NCBI RefSeq assembly: GCF_002887595.1 | Contig: NZ_PEBU01000002.1 | Coordinates: 663,765-727,764, forward strand | Length of the DNA stretch: 64,000 nt | Direction of reading: 5' to 3' | Origin: Bowmanella denitrificans | GTDB lineage: Bacteria > Pseudomonadota > Gammaproteobacteria > Enterobacterales > Alteromonadaceae | Shown here: positions 1-10,223 of the stretch, one piece after another | Numbering within the stretch: position 1 is the stretch's first letter | Layout of the letters: each line of letters begins with the position of its first letter | The notes under the pieces: generated by a model | Told to the model about the DNA's origin: nothing | Seen by the model: only the letters and a program-made list of their open reading frames with translations | Database searches by the model: none | Translations under genes and position numbers: made by a program

Positions 1-2
1 AT

Positions 3-2597
3 TTAGGCTTTTTCCGATTCCAGGAAGTCCTGGGCGAAACGCTGCAGCACGCCGCCCGCTTCATAGATAGACACTTCCTCGGCGGTATCCAGCCGGCATT
101 TAACCTGCACTTCTTCACTGTGGCCGTTTTGGCGCTGCACTACCAACGTCAGCAGCGCACCGGGCTCACGTTTGCCTTTAACATCAAAGGTTTCGGTGCC
201 ATCAATGGCCAGCGTATGGCGGTTGGTGCCGGCTAAAAACTCCAGCGGCAGTACCCCCATACCAATTAAGTTAGTGCGGTGAATACGCTCAAAGCCTTCT
301 GCCACTATAACTTCCACCCCTGCCAGGCGTACTCCTTTGGCGGCCCAGTCACGGGACGAACCCTGACCATAATCGGCACCGGCAATAATGCACAATGGCT
401 GTTTACGCTGCATATAGGTTTCAATGGCTTCCCACATGCGCGTTACCTTACCTTCCGGCTCAACACGGGCCAGCGAACCTTGCTTAACCTTACCTGCTTG
501 GTCTTTGACCATTTCGTTAAACAGCTTAGGGTTGGCAAAAGTGGCGCGCTGCGCGGTTAAATGGTCACCGCGATGGGTGGCATAAGAGTTAAAATCTTCT
601 TCCGGCAGGCCCATTTTGGCCAGATATTCCCCGGCAGCACTGTCCAGCAAGATAGCATTGGACGGCGACAGGTGATCGGTAGTGATATTGTCCCCCAGTA
701 CCGCCAGCGGTCTCATTCCTGTCAGGCTGCGCTGCCCGGCCAGCGCCCCTTCCCAATAAGGTGGACGGCGGATATAGGTACTCATTTCACGCCACTGATA
801 GAGGGGATCAATATGGCTACCGTAGTCGACAGTTAAGTCGAACATCGGGTCGTAAACTTTGCGGAAATGCTCGGGCTTGACCGATTTGGCAATCACCGCA
901 TCAATTTCTTCATCACTTGGCCAGATATCCTTTAAGGTCACAGGCTTGCCTTGGGCATCCAGCCCCAGTGCGTCTTTTTCAATATCGAAGCGCACCGAAC
1001 CGGCAATGGCGTAGGCAATAACCAGCGGTGGTGAGGCTAAAAAGGCCTGTTTGGCATAAGGGTGAATACGGCCGTCAAAGTTACGATTACCCGACAGCAC
1101 CGCAGTGGCGTATAGATCGCGCTCGATAATCTCTTGTTGAATCTGTGGATCCAGTGCGCCGCTCATACCATTACAGGTAGTACAGGCAAACGCCACTATG
1201 CCAAAGCCCAACTGTTCCAGTTCCGGCAGCAAACCGGCTTCTTCAAGATACAGCTGCACCGCTTTGGAGCCTGGGGCCAGCGAGGTTTTCACCCAGGGCT
1301 TACGCACCAGGCCCATGGCATTGGCCTTTTTGGCCAGCAGACCAGCGGCAATCACATTGCGCGGGTTACTGGTGTTGGTACAACTGGTGATAGCGGCAAT
1401 AATCACGGCGCCATCTGGCATTTTGCCTGACTCTTGCTGGTAATCAGCGACAATCCCTTTACTGGCCAGTTCATTGGTTGCCACCCGTGCATGGGGGTTA
1501 GAAGGCCCGGCCATATTGCGCACTACTGTGGCAAGGTCGAATGTCAGCACCCGTTCGTACTGCGCCTCGGTCATGCTGTCGGCCCACAGTCCGGTGGTTT
1601 TGGCATAGTTCTCCACCAGCGCGATTTGTTGGTCGTCACGGCCAGTCAGGCGCAAGTAGTCAATGGTTTGCTTGTCGATATAGAACATGGCCGCGGTGGC
1701 GCCATATTCCGGAGTCATATTGGAAATAGTGGCGCGATCGCCCAGGGTCAGACTGGCTGCCCCGGCCCCGAAAAATTCCAGATAGGCCCCGACTACTTTT
1801 TCTTTACGCAGAAATTCGGTGATGGCCAGCACGATATCGGTAGCGGTAATGCCGGGCTGTGGTTTGCCGGTTAGCTCAACGCCGATAATATCCGGTAAGC
1901 GCATCCAGGAGGCACGCCCCAGCATCACGCTTTCGGCTTCCAGGCCACCTACCCCGATGGCAATCACGCCCAGCGCATCCACATGCGGGGTATGGCTGTC
2001 GGTGCCAACACAGGTGTCGGGAAACGCGACACCGTCTTTAACCTGGATCACCGGCGACATTTTCTCCAGATTGATCTGGTGCATAATGCCGTTACCCGGA
2101 GGGATCACATCAACATTTTTAAATGCCGTTTTGGTCCAGTTAATAAAGTGAAAGCGATCGTCATTGCGCCTGTCTTCTATGGCGCGGTTTTTCGTAAAGG
2201 CGTCTTTTTCAAAACCGGCGTGTTCTACCGCCAGGCTGTGATCGACTATCAACTGGGTGGGTACTACGGGGTTAACTTTGGCCGGATCGCCGCCTTTTTC
2301 GGCGATAGCGTCACGTAAACCCGCCAGATCGACTAGTGCGGTCTGGCCAAGAATATCGTGGCACACCACCCTGGCCGGAAACCAGGGGAAGTCCAGTTCG
2401 CGTTTGCGCTGAATGATTTGGGTTAGAAACGCATTGAGCTTGGCCGGTTCGGCGCGTCTGACCAGATTTTCGGCCAGGACTTTGGCGGTATAAGGCAATT
2501 TGGCATAGGCACCAGGCTCAATGGCCTCCACTGCAGCCTGGGTATCGAAATACGCCAGGTTGGTGCCGGGCAATAGCTGTTTAAATTCGGTATTCAT
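3..2597 (-). CDS. acnD: Fe/S-dependent 2-methylisocitrate dehydratase AcnD
   Basis: AcnD dehydrates 2-methylcitrate in the methylcitrate cycle that turns propionyl-CoA into pyruvate and succinate; it is cytoplasmic and carries a 4Fe-4S cluster. The 864-residue protein is full length for the aconitase A/AcnD family. The cluster cysteines are visible as C406 in SCTNTSNP and C472/C475 in ACTTCNG; GTDSHTPH lies near residue 198 and the swivel domain is C-terminal. Assignment as AcnD rather than housekeeping aconitase rests on the adjacent prpC and prpB. AcnD usually works with the isomerase-like PrpF, whose gene normally follows; the window ends two bases after the acnD stop, so prpF cannot be seen. 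It is the last visible gene of gntR-prpB-prpC-acnD and is separated from prpC by an inverted-repeat element. Confidence 0.95.
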   Translation of the reverse strand: MNTEFKQLLPGTNLAYFDTQAAVEAIEPGAYAKLPYTAKVLAENLVRRAEPAKLNAFLTQIIQRKRELDFPWFPARVVCHDILGQTALVDLAGLRDAIAEKGGDPAKVNPVVPTQLIVDHSLAVEHAGFEKDAFTKNRAIEDRRNDDRFHFINWTKTAFKNVDVIPPGNGIMHQINLEKMSPVIQVKDGVAFPDTCVGTDSHTPHVDALGVIAIGVGGLEAESVMLGRASWMRLPDIIGVELTGKPQPGITATDIVLAITEFLRKEKVVGAYLEFFGAGAASLTLGDRATISNMTPEYGATAAMFYIDKQTIDYLRLTGRDDQQIALVENYAKTTGLWADSMTEAQYERVLTFDLATVVRNMAGPSNPHARVATNELASKGIVADYQQESGKMPDGAVIIAAITSCTNTSNPRNVIAAGLLAKKANAMGLVRKPWVKTSLAPGSKAVQLYLEEAGLLPELEQLGFGIVAFACTTCNGMSGALDPQIQQEIIERDLYATAVLSGNRNFDGRIHPYAKQAFLASPPLVIAYAIAGSVRFDIEKDALGLDAQGKPVTLKDIWPSDEEIDAVIAKSVKPEHFRKVYDPMFDLTVDYGSHIDPLYQWREMSTYIRRPPYWEGALAGQRSLTGMRPLAVLGDNITTDHLSPSNAILLDSAAGEYLAKMGLPEEDFNSYATHRGDHLTAQRATFANPKLFNEMVKDQAGKVKQGSLARVEPEGKVTRMWEAIETYMQRKQPLCIIAGADYGQGSSRDWAAKGVRLAGVEVIVAEGFERIHRTNLIGMGVLPLEFLAGTNRHTLAIDGTETFDVKGKREPGALLTLVVQRQNGHSEEVQVKCRLDTAEEVSIYEAGGVLQRFAQDFLESEKA

Positions 2598-2603
2598 ATT
2601 TGC

Positions 2604-2740
2604 ACCACAGAGTCACAGAGCGCACAGAGAATTGGATAGATAAGAAGCTGGTCTTTCCCAGCGCGCTTTAGTTGTTTGCTGTCATTATCCACAGAGACAG
2701 AAAGAGCATATTACTTAGTGCCCTCTGTGCCTCTGTGGTT
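2604..2740. repeat. Inverted CCACAGAG-type repeat element between prpC and acnD
   Basis: Position 2604-2629 begins ACCACAGAGTCACAGAG; 2722-2740 is CCTCTGTGCCTCTGTGGTT, whose reverse complement starts AACCACAGAGGCACAGAGG. The two ends are therefore imperfect inverted copies bracketing about 90 bases, with a further CCACAGAGACAG at 2689-2700. The element fills the prpC-acnD intergenic gap. I recall similar CCACAGAGGCACAGAG motifs scattered between genes of many proteobacteria (REP/BIME-like), but this is recollection, not a search result. It could form a large hairpin in the prp mRNA. Confidence 0.6.
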
Positions 2741-2750
2741 CTTTTTGATC

Positions 2751-3878
2751 TTACCGCTGGGCGATGGGAGTGACTTTACGTAGCTCTTCGCCGGTGTATT
2801 CCGCCGATGGGCGAATAATGCGGTTGTCGGCGCGCTGTTCCATCACGTGGGCTGCCCAACCGGTTAAACGCGACATCACAAAAATCGGGGTAAACAACTT
2901 AGTCGGAATACCCATAAAGTGATAAGCCGAGGCATGGAAGAAATCGGCATTACAGAATAGTTTTTTCTCACGCCACATCACTTCTTCACAGCGCACCGAG
3001 ACCGGATACAATACTTTGTCGCCCACATCATCGGCCAGCCTGGCCGCCCAGGATTTGATAATGGCATTGCGCGGGTCAGACTCTGAATAAATGGCATGAC
3101 CAAAGCCCATGATCTTTTCTTTGCGGGCTAATTTACCCAGCATTTCCTGCTCAGCATGCTCTGCAGAGGTAAAGCCTTCAATCATTTCCATGGCCGCTTC
3201 ATTGGCCCCGCCATGCAATGGGCCACGCAGTGAACCAATGGCACCAGTGATACAGGAATGCATATCTGACAAGGTGGAGGCGCAAACGCGGGCGGTAAAG
3301 GTGGAGGCATTAAACTCATGTTCGGCGTAAAGGATCAGGGAAACATGCATCACCTGCTCGTGCAGTGACTTGGGTTTTTCACCATGTAACAAATGCAAAA
3401 AGTGCGCGCCAATGCTGTCATCGTCGGTTTCTACCTCAATGCGCACGCCGTCGTGGCTGAAGCGATACCAGTAGCAGATGATGCTGGGGAAGCAGGCCAG
3501 CATGCGTTCGGTTGCGTTTTGCTGCTCAGAGAAATCCAGTTCTGTTTCCAGATTGCCCAGCATTGAGCAGCCGGTGCGCAATACATCCATGGGATGAGCT
3601 TCGGCAGGAATACGCTCTAATACATCTTTTAATGCCTGTGGCAGCGCGCGCAGGGACTTAAGTTTAGCTTTATACGCATCCAGTTCGGCCTGATTGGGCA
3701 GTTTGCCTTGCAGAATCAAGTAAGCCACTTCTTCGAACTGGCAATGCTCGGCCAGATCTTTAACATCATAGCCGCGATAGGTAAGCCCGGAACCGGACTT
3801 ACCCACGGTAGACAGCGCTGTTTTACCTGCCACCTGGCCGCGCAGACCTGCGCCACTTAATACTTTACCTTGTGCCAT
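2751..3878 (-). CDS. prpC: 2-methylcitrate synthase PrpC
   Basis: PrpC condenses propionyl-CoA with oxaloacetate to 2-methylcitrate, the entry step of the methylcitrate cycle. The 375-residue length is that of prokaryotic methylcitrate synthases, shorter than typical GltA (about 430). The citrate-synthase catalytic triad is visible as H222 (GPLHGGANE), H261 (MGFGHAIY) and D312 (CNADFFHA). The start is preceded by a good AGGAG ribosome-binding site. It lies 150 bases after prpB and 153 before acnD on the same strand, an operon arrangement. The context makes methylcitrate synthase far more likely than a TCA-cycle citrate synthase. Confidence 0.95.
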   Translation of the reverse strand: MAQGKVLSGAGLRGQVAGKTALSTVGKSGSGLTYRGYDVKDLAEHCQFEEVAYLILQGKLPNQAELDAYKAKLKSLRALPQALKDVLERIPAEAHPMDVLRTGCSMLGNLETELDFSEQQNATERMLACFPSIICYWYRFSHDGVRIEVETDDDSIGAHFLHLLHGEKPKSLHEQVMHVSLILYAEHEFNASTFTARVCASTLSDMHSCITGAIGSLRGPLHGGANEAAMEMIEGFTSAEHAEQEMLGKLARKEKIMGFGHAIYSESDPRNAIIKSWAARLADDVGDKVLYPVSVRCEEVMWREKKLFCNADFFHASAYHFMGIPTKLFTPIFVMSRLTGWAAHVMEQRADNRIIRPSAEYTGEELRKVTPIAQR

Positions 3879-4028
3879 TGGTTATTCTCCTGATTTTTAT
3901 AGGGTTCATTTACTGGTTTAATCAAGCATAGAAATGCCGCGTTTTTATGACGAATTTATTGCAGCGGCTATTCTCGTTCTATGCTGACGTCAGGCTGATT
4001 CAGTGCCTTTGCCGCAAAATCGGGACTA

Positions 4029-4907
4029 TTACTTGTTTTTGCCCTGGGCAAACAAGGCGTCCAGTTTTTGTTCGTAGTCGTGGTAACCCAGGTAGTCATA
4101 CAGCTCCATACGGGTTTGCATACTGTCCAGTACGGCTTTTTGGTCACCGTCGTTAAGAATATGCCGGTACACGTTTTCTGCAGCACGGTTCATGGCCCGA
4201 AATGCGGATAACGGATACAGCACCATATCCACGCCCCACTGGCCTAGCTCGGCTTTGTTCCAAAGCTCGGTCTTACCAAACTCGGTGATATTGGCCAGAA
4301 TCGGTACGTTCAGCGCTTCGCTGAAAGCCCGATAATGGGCTTCGGTTTGAATAGCTTCTGCGAAAATGCCGTCGGCACCGACCTCAACATACGCCCTGGC
4401 ACGTTCAATGGCGGCTTCCAAGCCTTCCTGTGCAAAGGCATCGGTGCGGGCCATAATAAAAAAGTCAGGGTCGGTACGGGCATCCACGGCGGCTTTGATC
4501 CTGTCCTGCATTTCTTCCACAGAGACAATCTCTTTATTGGGGCGATGGCCGCAGCGTTTTTGCGCCACCTGATCTTCCATATGCACCGCGGCCGCACCGG
4601 CCTTTTGCATGTCTTTGATGGTTTTGGCGATATTAAAGGCTCCGCCCCAGCCGGTATCAATGTCGACCATCAACGGCAGGTCGCAGGCAGCGGTAATACG
4701 CTGCACATCCACCAGCACATCATTCAGCGAGGTCATACCTAAATCTGGCAGGCCATAAGAGGCATTGGCCACACCACCGCCGGATAAATAGATAGCCTGA
4801 TGGCCGATGTGTTTGGCCATCATCGCGGTATAGGCGTTAATCGTACCGACAATCTGCAAGGGTTGATTGTCGGCCAGCGCCTGGCGGAATTTTTTTCCTG
4901 CACTCAT
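4029..4907 (-). CDS. prpB: 2-methylisocitrate lyase PrpB
   Basis: PrpB cleaves 2-methylisocitrate to pyruvate and succinate, the last step of the methylcitrate cycle. The 292-residue protein is a PEP mutase/isocitrate lyase superfamily TIM barrel. The active-site loop KRCGHRPNK carries the catalytic cysteine C119; Mg-binding acidic residues are in VDIDTGWGG (D82, D84) and in MEDQ near residue 111. The start ATG overlaps the gntR stop as ATGA, so the two genes are translationally coupled. Length and loop sequence fit PrpB rather than the longer isocitrate lyase AceA. Confidence 0.95.
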   Translation of the reverse strand: MSAGKKFRQALADNQPLQIVGTINAYTAMMAKHIGHQAIYLSGGGVANASYGLPDLGMTSLNDVLVDVQRITAACDLPLMVDIDTGWGGAFNIAKTIKDMQKAGAAAVHMEDQVAQKRCGHRPNKEIVSVEEMQDRIKAAVDARTDPDFFIMARTDAFAQEGLEAAIERARAYVEVGADGIFAEAIQTEAHYRAFSEALNVPILANITEFGKTELWNKAELGQWGVDMVLYPLSAFRAMNRAAENVYRHILNDGDQKAVLDSMQTRMELYDYLGYHDYEQKLDALFAQGKNK

Positions 4908-5590
4908 GCTTGTTCTCTCCTGTTACCGGCATCAGTGGCCAGTTTTTGTTCAATATTGATTCTTGAATAGGTGATATGACGGCGCATCAGCATTTCCGCC
5001 AGTTCTTCATCACGATTAGAAATGGCTTTAACAATATGGCGGTGTTCATCGAAGGCCGTGGTGACGCGCGGTCCGGCCATTCCCAGCTGTACGCGGTACA
5101 TACGCACCAGGTGATAAATACCGTTGGTGAGCATATTAATCAGATGGCGATTTTTGCTGCCCTGAATAATGCGGTAATGAAAGTCCACATCTCCGGCTTC
5201 CTGATAATAAGATTCGCCGCCCTTTACTTCCTGAAAATGCTGGTTGAGTAAGTCATTCAGTGCGGTTATTTCCTGCTCTGTCATATTGCGTGCCGCCAGG
5301 CGTGCAGCCATGCCTTCCAGCGCTTCGCGCACTTCATACAGTTCAATCAGGCCCTGGGGACTCAGTGCCACCACTCTAGCGCCAATATTGGCTTTACGCT
5401 CAACCAGGCGACAGGATTCCAATCGATTGATGGCTTCACGTATGACGGCACGACTGACGGTATATTTTGTCGACAATTCTGTTTCACTCAGCTTGGCGCC
5501 TGATGCAATCCCCCCTTCTACTATGTCCTTTCGCAGCAGGAAGAATGTTTTATCGGCCGAAGTTACGGCCTGTTCACTGAGTAAATTCAC
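4904..5590 (-). CDS. GntR/FadR-type transcriptional regulator of the prp operon
   Basis: The 228-residue regulator has an N-terminal winged helix-turn-helix (about residues 15-75, with [16 protein letters not shown] as the recognition region) and a C-terminal all-helical FCD ligand domain (about 85-215, with several histidines). It probably senses a methylcitrate-cycle intermediate or propionyl-CoA and controls prpBC-acnD. It replaces the sigma54-type PrpR of enterobacteria. The start is GTG at 5588-5590 with no convincing Shine-Dalgarno sequence. Three TGTCGACA-centred palindromes, one inside the coding region and two upstream, are plausible self-operators. The ligand is inferred; family membership is clear. 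Confidence 0.88.
   Translation of the reverse strand: MNLLSEQAVTSADKTFFLLRKDIVEGGIASGAKLSETELSTKYTVSRAVIREAINRLESCRLVERKANIGARVVALSPQGLIELYEVREALEGMAARLAARNMTEQEITALNDLLNQHFQEVKGGESYYQEAGDVDFHYRIIQGSKNRHLINMLTNGIYHLVRMYRVQLGMAGPRVTTAFDEHRHIVKAISNRDEELAEMLMRRHITYSRINIEQKLATDAGNRREQA
5467..5476. promoter_or_regulatory. GntR-type palindrome inside gntR
   Basis: Perfect 10-bp palindrome TTGTCGACAA inside the 5' part of the gntR coding region. It matches the core of the upstream site at 5671-5682. It could be a roadblock or auxiliary operator; coincidence with coding sequence is possible. Confidence 0.45.
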
Positions 5591-5617
5591 GGGGCGTCAC
5601 ACAGGATAAGCTTATTA

Positions 5618-5632
5618 AAGTGTCGACAATAT
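5618..5632. promoter_or_regulatory. Upstream TGTCGACA operator candidate 1 for the prp operon
   Basis: AAGTGTCGACAATAT contains the perfect core TGTCGACA at 5621-5628, 31 bases before the gntR GTG. FadR-subfamily GntR regulators bind short palindromes of this type. It lies 52 bp centre-to-centre from the second upstream site, about five helical turns. Confidence 0.6.
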
Positions 5633-5670
5633 AGACCCCGAACCAGGGAAGATCAAATGTAAATGCAATA

Positions 5671-5682
5671 ATTGTCGACAAT
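5671..5682. promoter_or_regulatory. Upstream TGTCGACA operator candidate 2 for the prp operon
   Basis: Perfect 12-bp palindrome ATTGTCGACAAT in the 105-bp gap between modC and gntR. Its repetition at 5618-5632 and 5467-5476 supports it as the binding site of the adjacent GntR regulator. No modC terminator is visible in this gap. Confidence 0.65.
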
Positions 5683-5695
5683 AGTCGTAGATAGG

Positions 5696-6757
5696 TTAGC
5701 GACTAAGAGCCATAGATTTGATTTGCGCGAACAGCGACTGGCCTACTTGCAGATGCAGGTGCTCTGCCGAGCGCAGGCTGATCTTGGCCAGCAATGCTCC
5801 TGCATTGCTGCTAAGTTCAACCATTACTGCATCTTGCACAGTATTAACGCTTTCTACCCGGGCCGGCAGTCGATTGAGAATGCTGGAGTCATTGTGATTA
5901 CCCAGGCTCAGGCTGATATCCCTGGCCAATATATGCAGGCGCAAAGGCTCTCCTACCTTGAGGCCAGAGTCTGGTAGCCATAAACTGGCCGACTGACTTT
6001 GGGCACTGACCAAATGCCACTGTGGATGGGATGCTGTGACCACGGCGTCAAGCACACAAAAAGGTGCATCAGGATCCGCCAGCCCCAGCTGGCGGCTCAG
6101 TTCGGCAATACTGCCCTGTGCCTTCAACTTACCCTGTTCCAGCATCAGCACGTAGTCAGCCAGGCGGGTCAGCTCTGCCAGAGAATGGGTGACATAGAGC
6201 ACCGGAATCGCCAGCTCCTGATGCAAGTTATGCAGATAGGGCAAAAACTCCTGTTTACGTTTTTCGTCCAATGAAGCTAAAGGCTCGTCCATCAACAACA
6301 GGCTGGGATTAATAAGCAGTGCCCTGGCAATCGCCACCCGCTGGCGTTCGCCGCCTGACAGCGCATCGGGTAACTGCCTAAGCAGCCCGTCAATGCCCAG
6401 CAGTTCGACAATTTGTGGATAGGGTATGCCTGTGCCAGGCCAGGCCCGTTTGCGCGCATAATCCAGATTGCCCTGCACAGTTAAATGAGCAAATAAGCTG
6501 GCCTCCTGAAATACATATCCCAATGGCCTTTGATGCACGGCCAGTTTTTGCTTGCCTTGCTGCCAGATTTGTCCGGCTACAGTTAAAGAGGCACCAGCAC
6601 AAGGCTGAAGACCGGCAATAAAACGCAGCAGGCTGGTTTTACCCGAGCCGGAATGACCGAAAATGCCGGTAATGCCCTTGCCCGGCAACACGCAATCGAG
6701 AGCCAGATTGAATTGTTTACTTAATTGCAGATCCAGGCTGATTTCAATCTTATCCAT
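5696..6757 (-). CDS. modC: Molybdate ABC transporter ATPase ModC
   Basis: ModC is the cytoplasmic ATPase that powers molybdate import by ModABC. The 353-residue protein has Walker A GHSGSGKT (34-41), signature LSGGERQ (133-139) and Walker B LLLMDEP (153-159). A C-terminal TOBE/Mop-type domain (about 285-350) is the expected oxyanion-binding regulatory domain of ModC. It overlaps modB by 8 bases at its start and is the last gene of modABC. No modE regulator gene is present nearby. Confidence 0.95.
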   Translation of the reverse strand: MDKIEISLDLQLSKQFNLALDCVLPGKGITGIFGHSGSGKTSLLRFIAGLQPCAGASLTVAGQIWQQGKQKLAVHQRPLGYVFQEASLFAHLTVQGNLDYARKRAWPGTGIPYPQIVELLGIDGLLRQLPDALSGGERQRVAIARALLINPSLLLMDEPLASLDEKRKQEFLPYLHNLHQELAIPVLYVTHSLAELTRLADYVLMLEQGKLKAQGSIAELSRQLGLADPDAPFCVLDAVVTASHPQWHLVSAQSQSASLWLPDSGLKVGEPLRLHILARDISLSLGNHNDSSILNRLPARVESVNTVQDAVMVELSSNAGALLAKISLRSAEHLHLQVGQSLFAQIKSMALSR

Positions 6758-7439
6758 GACCTTTCCTTTGCGTGTTTTGTCTTGAAACTCCCTGTACCAG
6801 CAATAACACGATAAATGAAAAGACCAGCATTAATGCCGACAAACTATGGGCCTGACTGTATTGCAGCGCTTCAACATGATCGTAGATTTGTACCGAAACC
6901 AGGCGGGTTTCGGCGGGAATATTGCCACCTATCATCAGCACTACACCAAATTCCCCCACCGTATGGGCGAAACCAAGCACGGCGGCGGTAATAAAGCCGG
7001 GTCTGGACAGCGGTAATACCACAGTGATAAATCGGTCCCAGGGACTGGCGCGCAAGGTGGCCGCCACTTCCAGAGGACGCAGACCGATGGCGGTCATGGC
7101 GTTGTATAAAGGCTGTACCACAAAAGGCAGGGAGTAAAATACCGAGCCCACCACCAATCCCCAAAAGGTAAAAGGCAGCAGGCCCAGCCCAAACCACTGG
7201 GTAAACTGTCCGATCGGCCCTTGCGGCCCCATCGCTACCAGCAGATAAAAGCCAATTACAGTGGGAGGCAAAACCAAGGGTAGCGCCACTAACGCTGCGA
7301 CAGGCCGTTTAAACCAACTTGTGGTCTGGCTTAACCACCAGGCGATAGGTGTCCCTATCAATAACAGAATCACTGTCACCGTACTGGCTAGCTTTAAGGT
7401 CAGCCAAATGGCCGCTAAATCGTCATTGCTAAGCGGCAT
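6750..7439 (-). CDS. modB: Molybdate ABC transporter permease ModB
   Basis: ModB forms the inner-membrane channel of the molybdate importer as a homodimer. The 229 residues contain about five to six hydrophobic segments and the EAA-like cytoplasmic loop that contacts ModC ([25 protein letters not shown], about 121-145). It overlaps modA by one base upstream and modC by eight downstream, so the three genes form one transcription unit. The length matches ModB. Confidence 0.95.
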   Translation of the reverse strand: MPLSNDDLAAIWLTLKLASTVTVILLLIGTPIAWWLSQTTSWFKRPVAALVALPLVLPPTVIGFYLLVAMGPQGPIGQFTQWFGLGLLPFTFWGLVVGSVFYSLPFVVQPLYNAMTAIGLRPLEVAATLRASPWDRFITVVLPLSRPGFITAAVLGFAHTVGEFGVVLMIGGNIPAETRLVSVQIYDHVEALQYSQAHSLSALMLVFSFIVLLLVQGVSRQNTQRKGHG

Positions 7440-8182
7440 TATTGGTTTTGCCCAGGTAACGCATAACCAAATGAGCGGATAATTTGCTCTGCATAGGGTG
7501 ATTGTAAAAAGGTAAGGAAGGCCTGTGTATCAGCACGCTCATGGGCATCTCTGATCACCACTCTGTCCTGGTATATGGGCGGGTAAAGATGGCTGGGTAC
7601 CAACCAGGTATGCTGAGTATCCAGTGCGCCGTTGTGCATCAATTGTGACAACGCCACAAAGCCAAGTTCGGCATTGCCGCTTTGCACAAACTGGTAGGTC
7701 TGGGCAATGTTCTCTCCTTGCACCCAACGGGTTTTACTGCTGTGCAGCAAATTGAGCTGGGTTAAAACGCTTACCGCTGCACTGCCATAGGGGGCGAGCC
7801 TGGGGTTAGCCAGGGCCAGTTTGCGATACGGGCCGTTTAGAATCTTGCCCTGCTGTGGATCCTGCCCGGGTGACCATAACACTAACTTACCTATGGCATA
7901 GGTTTGCTGACTTCCTGCTTGCGCGATACCTGCGTCCAGCAGGGCCTTAGGTTTGCTCTGGTCTGCACTGAAAAACAAATGAAAAGGTGCACCGTGGGTG
8001 ATTTGCGCAACAAATTTGCCGGACGCGCCAAGAGCAAGACTAACCGGATAGCCGCTTTGTTTCTCGAATTCGTCGGCAATGGCCTGCATGGGTGCAGCAA
8101 AGTTAGATGCTACCGCCACTTTCAGTGGTTCAGCCTGGGCAGATATAAATATCAGCGCCAGTAACGCCACCAGTGCCCTCAT
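7439..8182 (-). CDS. modA: Molybdate-binding periplasmic protein ModA
   Basis: ModA captures molybdate (or tungstate) in the periplasm and delivers it to ModBC. The 247-residue protein starts with a cleavable signal peptide ([17 protein letters not shown], about 17 residues). The family motifs follow: [11 protein letters not shown] near the mature N-terminus, LGASGKF with the oxyanion-binding serine, and [12 protein letters not shown]. It is first in modABC and diverges from the PiT permease gene. Imported molybdate would feed molybdopterin enzymes encoded elsewhere. Confidence 0.94.
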   Translation of the reverse strand: MRALVALLALIFISAQAEPLKVAVASNFAAPMQAIADEFEKQSGYPVSLALGASGKFVAQITHGAPFHLFFSADQSKPKALLDAGIAQAGSQQTYAIGKLVLWSPGQDPQQGKILNGPYRKLALANPRLAPYGSAAVSVLTQLNLLHSSKTRWVQGENIAQTYQFVQSGNAELGFVALSQLMHNGALDTQHTWLVPSHLYPPIYQDRVVIRDAHERADTQAFLTFLQSPYAEQIIRSFGYALPGQNQ

Positions 8183-8257
8183 ATCGTTTCCTTATCTGTT
8201 CGCGCTTGGTGTTGAATCTTAGCCTATTGCAATAATCCATTGAAGCTAAAAGGATTT

Positions 8258-8271
8258 CATGACTCGTCATG
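8258..8271. promoter_or_regulatory. Palindrome in the modA-PiT divergent promoter region
   Basis: CATGACTCGTCATG is a perfect inverted repeat (6-bp arms, TC spacer) between the divergent modA and PiT genes. It could be an operator for either. I do not recognise it as a ModE or PhoB site. Confidence 0.3.
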
Positions 8272-8353
8272 GTCACCGGACCTGCAATGTCACATTAATT
8301 ACACAATGCCTTGTTAGCTTGAGCGCAGTTTACCCCAACTTAAAACGATTGCA

Positions 8354-9955
8354 GTGAATACCCTGAGTAATGTAATGACAGCGCCGCGCTCCGGCAACCA
8401 GCTATCCAGACTGAGCTTGTTCTTTATTGTGCTGATGTTGGTAACGGGCGGCTATTTCCTTTATTGGGGATTAGGCTATACCCACAATAACCACAGCCTG
8501 CTATTCGTATTGGCTACGCTGTTTGGCCTGTTTATGGCGTTCAACATTGGTGGCAACGATGTAGCCAATTCCTTTGGTACCAGTGTTGGTGCCGGTACCC
8601 TGACCATTAAACAGGCCTTGTTTATCGCCGCTATTTTTGAGGTCAGTGGTGCGGTAATTGCTGGCGGTCAGGTAACAGAGACTATCCGCAAAGGCATTGT
8701 GGATATGAGTCAATTGCATATGGACCCGATGCAATTTGTTTATATTATGATGTCGGCACTCTTGTCTGCGGCCCTTTGGTTGTTGTTTGCCTCTAAGCGC
8801 GGCTATCCGGTCTCTACCACTCACGCCATTATTGGCGGTATTGTCGGTAGTTCTATCACCCTCGGTATTTTAATGAATGGCAGTGATTCTGCCTTTGGGT
8901 TGGTGCATTGGGATCAGATTGGTGAAATTGCTATATCCTGGGTGTTGTCTCCCTTGTTAGGTGGGTTGGTTTCCTACCTGTTGTTTGCGGCCATTAAAAA
9001 GCATGTACTGCATTACAATGATGAAGCAGAAAGCCAGCTGAAACGCATAAAAAAAGAAAAAAAGAAGCTAAAAGCCCAGCATAAGCAGGCATTTGAGCGC
9101 CTAAGTGAAATTCAGCAGATTGCCTATACCGGTGCCATGGCGCGTGATGCTCATGTGTATGTTGAGGGAGACTTTGGTCCTGATGATCTGGAATCTGACT
9201 ATTACCGCAGCTTGCATGAAATTGACCAGAAGAAGCAGGAAGTCGGCGCACACCGAGCCCTGGAACACTGGGTGCCACTGATTGCCGCGTTGGGGGCCAT
9301 GGTGATTTCTGCCATGCTGCTGTTTAAAGGCCTGAAGCATATGAATCTGGGCCTGACAAGACTGCATAACTATCTGATTATGATGATGATTGGCGCCGCA
9401 GTATGGATGGCAACCTTTATCTTTGCCAAAACCCTGAAGGGCAGTTCACTGTCTCAGTCAACTTACTTAATGTTCAGTTGGATGCAGGTTTTTACCGCGT
9501 CAGGCTTTGCCTTCAGCCACGGCTCCAATGATATTGCCAATGCCATTGGCCCTTTTGCCGCCATATTGGATGTACTGCGTACCGGTGAAGTGGGCGCTAC
9601 GGCGGCGGTCCCCACTGTGGCCATGGTGGCCTTTGGTATCGCCCTGATTGTCGGTCTGTGGTTTATTGGCAAAGAAGTGATCCAAACCGTAGGTCACAAC
9701 CTGACGCAGATGCACCCTGCTTCGGGTTTTTCTGCGGAATTAGCCGCCGCAGCCGTGGTGATGGTCGCCTCTTTAATGGGATTACCCGTCTCCAGTACCC
9801 ACATACTGATTGGTGCAGTATTAGGCATAGGCCTGGTTAATAAGCAAACTAACTGGGATTTGATGAAACCCATTGGCCTGGCCTGGATCATCACCCTGCC
9901 CGCTGCAGCACTGCTGAGTGCCGCCTGCTTTATGGTGCTACGCGCCACATTTTAA
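8354..9955 (+). CDS. PiT-family inorganic phosphate permease
   Basis: The protein is an integral inner-membrane low-affinity phosphate (metal-phosphate):H+ or Na+ symporter of the PHO4/PiT family. Two inverted PHO4 signatures show this: [10 protein letters not shown] (about residues 66-75) and [11 protein letters not shown] in the C-terminal half, each followed by a VSTTH or VSSTH motif. The 533-residue length and about ten membrane spans fit. A long charged cytoplasmic loop (about 225-300) has a lysine-rich coiled coil followed by an acidic stretch. The start is GTG at 8354; an in-frame ATG at 8375 is an alternative. No PhoU-like partner gene lies next to it. Confidence 0.92.
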   Translation: MNTLSNVMTAPRSGNQLSRLSLFFIVLMLVTGGYFLYWGLGYTHNNHSLLFVLATLFGLFMAFNIGGNDVANSFGTSVGAGTLTIKQALFIAAIFEVSGAVIAGGQVTETIRKGIVDMSQLHMDPMQFVYIMMSALLSAALWLLFASKRGYPVSTTHAIIGGIVGSSITLGILMNGSDSAFGLVHWDQIGEIAISWVLSPLLGGLVSYLLFAAIKKHVLHYNDEAESQLKRIKKEKKKLKAQHKQAFERLSEIQQIAYTGAMARDAHVYVEGDFGPDDLESDYYRSLHEIDQKKQEVGAHRALEHWVPLIAALGAMVISAMLLFKGLKHMNLGLTRLHNYLIMMMIGAAVWMATFIFAKTLKGSSLSQSTYLMFSWMQVFTASGFAFSHGSNDIANAIGPFAAILDVLRTGEVGATAAVPTVAMVAFGIALIVGLWFIGKEVIQTVGHNLTQMHPASGFSAELAAAAVVMVASLMGLPVSSTHILIGAVLGIGLVNKQTNWDLMKPIGLAWIITLPAAALLSAACFMVLRATF

Positions 9956-9967
9956 TCTTTACAAGTG

Positions 9968-9989
9968 ACGCCGGCCGTAAAGCCGGCGT
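9968..9989 (+). terminator. Hairpin after the PiT permease gene
   Basis: Arms ACGCCGGC and GCCGGCGT (8 bp, 6-nt loop) lie 13 bases after the stop. Only a weak T tract follows, so termination efficiency is uncertain. Confidence 0.6.
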
Positions 9990-10223
9990 TCTGTATTCCA
10001 GCCGTTTGTCGCAGCCTTTCTGCTTTTCATATCAATACATTGCTGGTTGCTGGCGCAACGTCAATGGCGTTGCCTAAGCTCAAACTGACCTTTTCGTTTA
10101 CATTGGTTATATATTTATCGATATCGATTCCTTTAAGGAATATAAAATTAAAATCAGAACTTGGACCCGTTATAAGGTCCTGGCTAAAGTGCGGTGGCAC
10201 ACACAAACACGCAGGAGCGACAC

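Noticed and set aside
10117..10141. Overlapping palindromes ATCGATATCGAT and ATTCCTTTAAGGAAT before the first TonB receptor
   Set aside because: AT-rich palindromes not repeated elsewhere in the window; I cannot link them to a regulator.
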